The translations under genes and the position numbers were made by a program. DNA of 19,842 nt, from positions 1-19,842 of the forward strand of contig CAIYTD010000167.1 in assembly GCA_903928955.1 (NCBI GenBank), given 5' to 3'. This document shows, one piece after another, positions 16,789 to 19,842 of the stretch. This DNA is from Oligoflexia bacterium (GTDB taxonomy: Bacteria > Bdellovibrionota > UBA1018). The notes below the pieces were generated by a model that saw only the letters and a program-made list of their open reading frames with translations, was not told the origin of the DNA and ran no database searches. Numbering within the stretch: the stretch's first letter is position 1; each line of letters opens with the position of its first letter.

Positions 16789-17765
16789 CAACACAAGACC
16801 CTCCCTTAAACGAATCTCCCCCTGTAACTGCCCCCGACTCTCAAGCCACTGGTAGCCAAAAAAATCTTCGAATCGCAGGTTGGATCTTTTATGGAATTTT
16901 ATGCCTGAGTTTTTTTACTTTCATCAAACTTCCTGAAGACCGAATAAAAAACTATATCGATGGCAGCATCACGTCTGCACTCGGAACCAAGGGAATCTCC
17001 CTCTCCTCTAAAGAAAGTAGAATTTCGTTTTTTTTAGGCTTTTCCTACTCACTTCAAGATGTCATCGTCCATTTCCCTGGACCGGGGTCACCCGCTCAAA
17101 TAGACAATATTGAAATCTCACCTTCCCTTCTCTCTCTGCTTTTTGGAAAAACCGGCGGCACTGTATCTATGACTCAAGGAGGCGGGTCACTCACAGGATC
17201 CTTTACAATAAAGGATTCTCAAATCTCACTTGCCTTTCAATCCAAAAAAATGGACTTGGGTAAATTAAAAATTCTGCAGGCATTTCCAAATATACAGGGC
17301 TCAGCTATTTTAGATGGAACAGGCAAGCTATCCGGAGATCTCAACATCCCCAGTAGTTTGAACGGTAAACTATCTATTCAACTCTCTCGTATTGCGATTG
17401 ACCCTCAAACTCTAATGGGGTTTTCAACACCCAAAATTAATTTATCTGAAAGCAATATCGAACTTACGATCGATCAATCGAAAGCGACTTTTAAAACCTT
17501 CCAGATTGGGAAACAAGGAAACTCCTCAGATGATATTCGAGGAATAGTGTCGGGAGATCTATCTCTAGCAAAACAATGGGATTCCAGTCAGCTAAATTTG
17601 AAGATTCGATTTTCTATTTCAGAAAGCATTATGAAATCATTTATTTTATTGGATACAATTCTAGGATCTGGAAAAACTTCTGATGGAAGTTATGCTTTTT
17701 CTTTAACAGGACCCTTGAGCTCTCCATTTCCAGCTCCAATTACAGAAAATGGAACCGTTAAATAA
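16785..17765 (+). CDS. gspN: T2SS protein GspN
   Basis: GspN is an accessory T2SS component of uncertain role. The 326-residue protein has a Pro-rich cytoplasmic N-terminus, one membrane helix at about 28-49, and a long periplasmic region rich in beta strands. That region contains repeated SLTGSFTIKDSQISL and GDLNIPSSLNGKLSIQL-like stretches, reminiscent of AsmA-type repeats. It looks like the divergent GspN type found in Leptospira and deltaproteobacterial clusters. Start and stop fit an operon: it overlaps gspM by 4 bases and precedes ispA by 15. The call rests mainly on position and topology. Confidence 0.72.
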   Translation: MTTQDPPLNESPPVTAPDSQATGSQKNLRIAGWIFYGILCLSFFTFIKLPEDRIKNYIDGSITSALGTKGISLSSKESRISFFLGFSYSLQDVIVHFPGPGSPAQIDNIEISPSLLSLLFGKTGGTVSMTQGGGSLTGSFTIKDSQISLAFQSKKMDLGKLKILQAFPNIQGSAILDGTGKLSGDLNIPSSLNGKLSIQLSRIAIDPQTLMGFSTPKINLSESNIELTIDQSKATFKTFQIGKQGNSSDDIRGIVSGDLSLAKQWDSSQLNLKIRFSISESIMKSFILLDTILGSGKTSDGSYAFSLTGPLSSPFPAPITENGTVK

Positions 17766-17780
17766 GGAATTAAAAAGCTC

Positions 17781-18656
17781 ATGATCCATTTTGATATTGA
17801 AAAATTACTAAAAGAATCACTCGATCAACACCTGAATCAACCCAAAAGTCAGACGCCTTTTCACTTAGACGAAGCCATTCGTTACAGCCTCCTTTCGCCT
17901 GGAAAAAGAATTCGACCGAGACTATTTTTAGCTTGCGCAGAAATGTTAGAATTACAAATAGAAAACATCATCCCTTCCTCTCTTGCACTCGAAATGCTTC
18001 ATTGTTTTACCTTAATCCACGATGATTTACCCTGCATGGATAACGATGATTTTAGACGAGGCAAACCTTCGAATCATAAAAAATTTGGAGAAAGCATAGC
18101 TCTCCTCGCTGGGGACGCGCTGATGGCGTTAGGAATAGAAGTATTTTTAGATTCAAAAGTAGTAGCACCCCGCTTACTTTCCGGGCTGAAACGTTTTCTT
18201 TGGGCAGCAGGCCCACGTGGAGTGATCGGCGGCCAAGCATCGGAAAGCTTATTGGGAGCGCACTCGTCCTGGAATGATTTGAAGAAACTCCATTCTCAAA
18301 AAACTGGAGCGCTTTTTTCTGCAGCCCTACTTATTCCAAAAGATTTTGCAGGAATTTCTGACGATTCTGAACAGGGTCGTGCAATCGACTCCTTTGCCCA
18401 TGAGCTCGGATTAGCTTTTCAAATTGCAGATGACCTCGAAGACACCCTGCAAGACTCAGCTTCCCACTCTCTTCATAAACCCACAAGCGTCCTTTTTTAC
18501 CTCTCCCCACTAGAAGCCAGCCAAAAAACATTAAAGAGCTTAAAGTACACAACGGATGCTCTCATAAAAATCTGGGCAGAAAAATCCGATCCCCTCAAAC
18601 AAATCACTCAGGAAGTCATCCAGAAAATTGAAAAAGCAACGGGAGCACTCACTTAA
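17781..18656 (+). CDS. ispA: Polyprenyl synthetase, probable farnesyl diphosphate synthase
   Basis: This enzyme condenses IPP with DMAPP and then GPP to farnesyl diphosphate, the precursor of undecaprenyl phosphate and quinones. The 291-residue protein has GKRIRPRLFLA near the N-terminus. The first Asp-rich motif is DDLPCMDNDD (residues 81-90), with the four-residue spacing of bacterial short-chain enzymes. GGQASE follows, and the second Asp-rich motif is DDLED (217-221). The fifth residue before the first motif is Phe76, an aromatic residue that normally limits the product to C15. Length is close to E. coli IspA (299). It starts 15 bases after gspN and overlaps the next gene by 1 base, so it is probably carried on the secretion operon transcript. 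Confidence 0.92.
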   Translation: MIHFDIEKLLKESLDQHLNQPKSQTPFHLDEAIRYSLLSPGKRIRPRLFLACAEMLELQIENIIPSSLALEMLHCFTLIHDDLPCMDNDDFRRGKPSNHKKFGESIALLAGDALMALGIEVFLDSKVVAPRLLSGLKRFLWAAGPRGVIGGQASESLLGAHSSWNDLKKLHSQKTGALFSAALLIPKDFAGISDDSEQGRAIDSFAHELGLAFQIADDLEDTLQDSASHSLHKPTSVLFYLSPLEASQKTLKSLKYTTDALIKIWAEKSDPLKQITQEVIQKIEKATGALT

Positions 18657-19621
18657 TGCCACAGCAAGCTCACTTATGGATTACAGACCCATGGACTACC
18701 CTGGATCATCGTCAGGATACAACTCTTCGACTCGCTCAAGAAGCTGCTCTCCAAGGCGTCCACCAGTATTGGTGCAATGTAAAAACGATCCACTTAAATA
18801 ATACTATTGTTCAATTACAAGTTCAAAAAATTCTAGAAATAGGAGAAAAAAGAGAAGCTGAATCGTTTCAATTGGGAGAAATAGAAATTTACGAACCCAA
18901 AAATTTTACAAGTATTCATTACAGAACAGATCCACCGGTAGACCTCGCATATCTCCACCCCCTCCAACTACTCCACTTAGCTCTCCAAGAAATCAAAACC
19001 TGTGAAGTAGTCAACCCCCTTGCTGTCCTGCTCTCTTTAAATGAAAAAATGCAAGCTGCTGCACTTCACCACTTAATGCCTCCCAGTCTGGTCGCCAGCC
19101 AGTGGGAGCACCTAGAAGCTTTTGGTAAAAAGCATATCCGAACGGTTCTCAAACCTCTTCATGAAGCTCAAAGCCATGGAATTGAACTTCTACACTGGCA
19201 AACACCCACTCACAGAGAAGAATCTTGGGCGAAGATCGATGCGGCCACTCATCATTTTCAAACTCCAGTGATTCTACAAACCTATTTAGATGGAATTGCT
19301 GAAGGCGAAACCCGCCTTTGGTTTATGGATGGCAAACTACTGGCTTTTATAAAAAAACTTCCTATTGAAGGAGACTTTCGAGTCAATATCGACCAAGGGA
19401 GTAGACTCGTTTCAACGACACTCTCGCCCAAAGATCATAAAAATGCAGAGATCATCTCTCAACATCTCCATCACCAAAAAATACGCCTTGCAGCTGTTGA
19501 CCTCATCGACGGATATGTCACCGACTTCAATTTCACAAGTCCTGGCTTAATTCCACAGATTGAAAAAATATTGAGCCAAAATTTAGCTCAATCGATTGTA
19601 AAAAAACTTTTTCAAACTTAA
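18656..19621 (+). CDS. GshB-like ATP-grasp ligase, glycine loop altered
   Basis: The 321-residue product resembles glutathione synthetase (GshB) along its length. Visible features are YRTDPPVDLAYLHPLQLL (GshB has RKDPP in the same place), the ATP-binding VLKPL lysine (residue 166), VILQTYLDGIAEGETRLWFMDG, FRVNIDQGS, and the C-terminal metal site. That site has D282, D290 and N292, at the same spacing as Asp273, Glu281 and Asn283 of E. coli GshB. The glycine-rich loop that in GshB reads GMGG just after KPL is replaced by HEAQSHG (169-175), and Glu281 is Asp here. It may be a divergent GshB, a ligase with another substrate, or a degenerate copy. No gshA is nearby, and the frame is intact. The start overlaps the ispA stop by 1 base (TAATG). 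Confidence 0.7.
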   Translation: MPQQAHLWITDPWTTLDHRQDTTLRLAQEAALQGVHQYWCNVKTIHLNNTIVQLQVQKILEIGEKREAESFQLGEIEIYEPKNFTSIHYRTDPPVDLAYLHPLQLLHLALQEIKTCEVVNPLAVLLSLNEKMQAAALHHLMPPSLVASQWEHLEAFGKKHIRTVLKPLHEAQSHGIELLHWQTPTHREESWAKIDAATHHFQTPVILQTYLDGIAEGETRLWFMDGKLLAFIKKLPIEGDFRVNIDQGSRLVSTTLSPKDHKNAEIISQHLHHQKIRLAAVDLIDGYVTDFNFTSPGLIPQIEKILSQNLAQSIVKKLFQT

Positions 19622-19736
19622 GAACTCCTACAAGTAAAAACTTCAATATTTCATTTTTATTCCATTTGATTCAAGTCTAATCGTCTTACATCCGATATCT
19701 TGATATGGAAAACTATTCAATAGTTTAAGAATTATT

Positions 19737-19842
19737 ATGACTTTTAATAAATTCTTAAGAATCACTACTTTTACAGTTTTTTCACTAATGTCTATAAACT
19801 CTTATGCAAATCCAAAAAAAATATCAGAAGAATGCTTAAAAA
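19737..19842 (+). CDS. Start of a secreted-protein gene, cut by the window end
   Basis: Only the first 35 codons are present. They read MTFNKFLRITTFTVFSLMSI, then NSYANPKKISEECLK. This is a classic signal peptide: a basic N-terminus, a hydrophobic core and a likely signal peptidase I cut after SYA. The mature protein starts NPKKISEEC. The product is exported to the periplasm or beyond, but its family cannot be named from this fragment. No strong Shine-Dalgarno is seen, and the gap of 115 bp from the previous gene suggests a separate promoter, which I could not place. Confidence 0.6.
   Translation, partial: MTFNKFLRITTFTVFSLMSINSYANPKKISEECLK

Noticed and set aside
19571..19588. Inverted repeat TTGAGC / GCTCAA near the end of the ATP-grasp gene as an operon terminator
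   Set aside because: It lies inside the coding region, has a short AT-rich stem with a 9-nt loop, and is not followed by a U-tract. No convincing terminator is seen in 19622-19736.

Overview
The window is about 19.8 kb of AT-rich bacterial chromosome, packed with genes. It looks like a Gram-negative, diderm bacterium: it carries a full type II secretion (T2SS) gene set with an outer-membrane secretin. A CarD/CdnL-type regulator together with a PilM-like GspL and a separate gspN suggests the former Deltaproteobacteria, with a Bdellovibrionota-like member as my best guess. That placement is inference from gene content, not a database match. I see no mobile element, CRISPR array, rRNA or tRNA.

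Left part, minus strand (1-4227): cysS (cysteinyl-tRNA synthetase) lies downstream of a carD-type regulator, with a strong hairpin between them. The carD reading frame is interrupted at a run of ten A residues. Dropping one A restores a complete 160-residue protein, so this is a sequencing error, a recent mutation or a slippage site. Upstream are a candidate carD promoter, a weak intrinsic terminator, and a VLCAD-like acyl-CoA dehydrogenase. Two copies of a TGACA-n3-TGTCA-type operator, 40 bp apart, sit just in front of the dehydrogenase gene.

Right part, plus strand (4354-19621): a divergent run of 14 tightly packed genes, probably one transcription unit. It holds gspC, D, E, F, G, H, I, J, K, L, M and N in canonical order. 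Together they encode the inner-membrane clamp (C), secretin (D), cytoplasmic ATPase (E), inner-membrane platform (F, L, M), major pseudopilin (G), minor pseudopilin tip (H, I, J, K) and GspN. No prepilin peptidase (gspO) or pilotin gene is present, so these must be encoded elsewhere. A farnesyl-diphosphate-synthase-type gene (ispA) and a GshB-like ATP-grasp gene follow with almost no spacing. The ATP-grasp protein lacks the usual glycine-rich loop.

Right edge (19622-19842): a 115-bp gap, then the first 35 codons of a gene for an exported protein with a clear signal peptide, cut by the window end.

Most of the region is a well-made but familiar T2SS locus. The parts most worth a second look are the carD homopolymer frameshift, the paired operator, and the atypical ATP-grasp gene at the end of the secretion operon.
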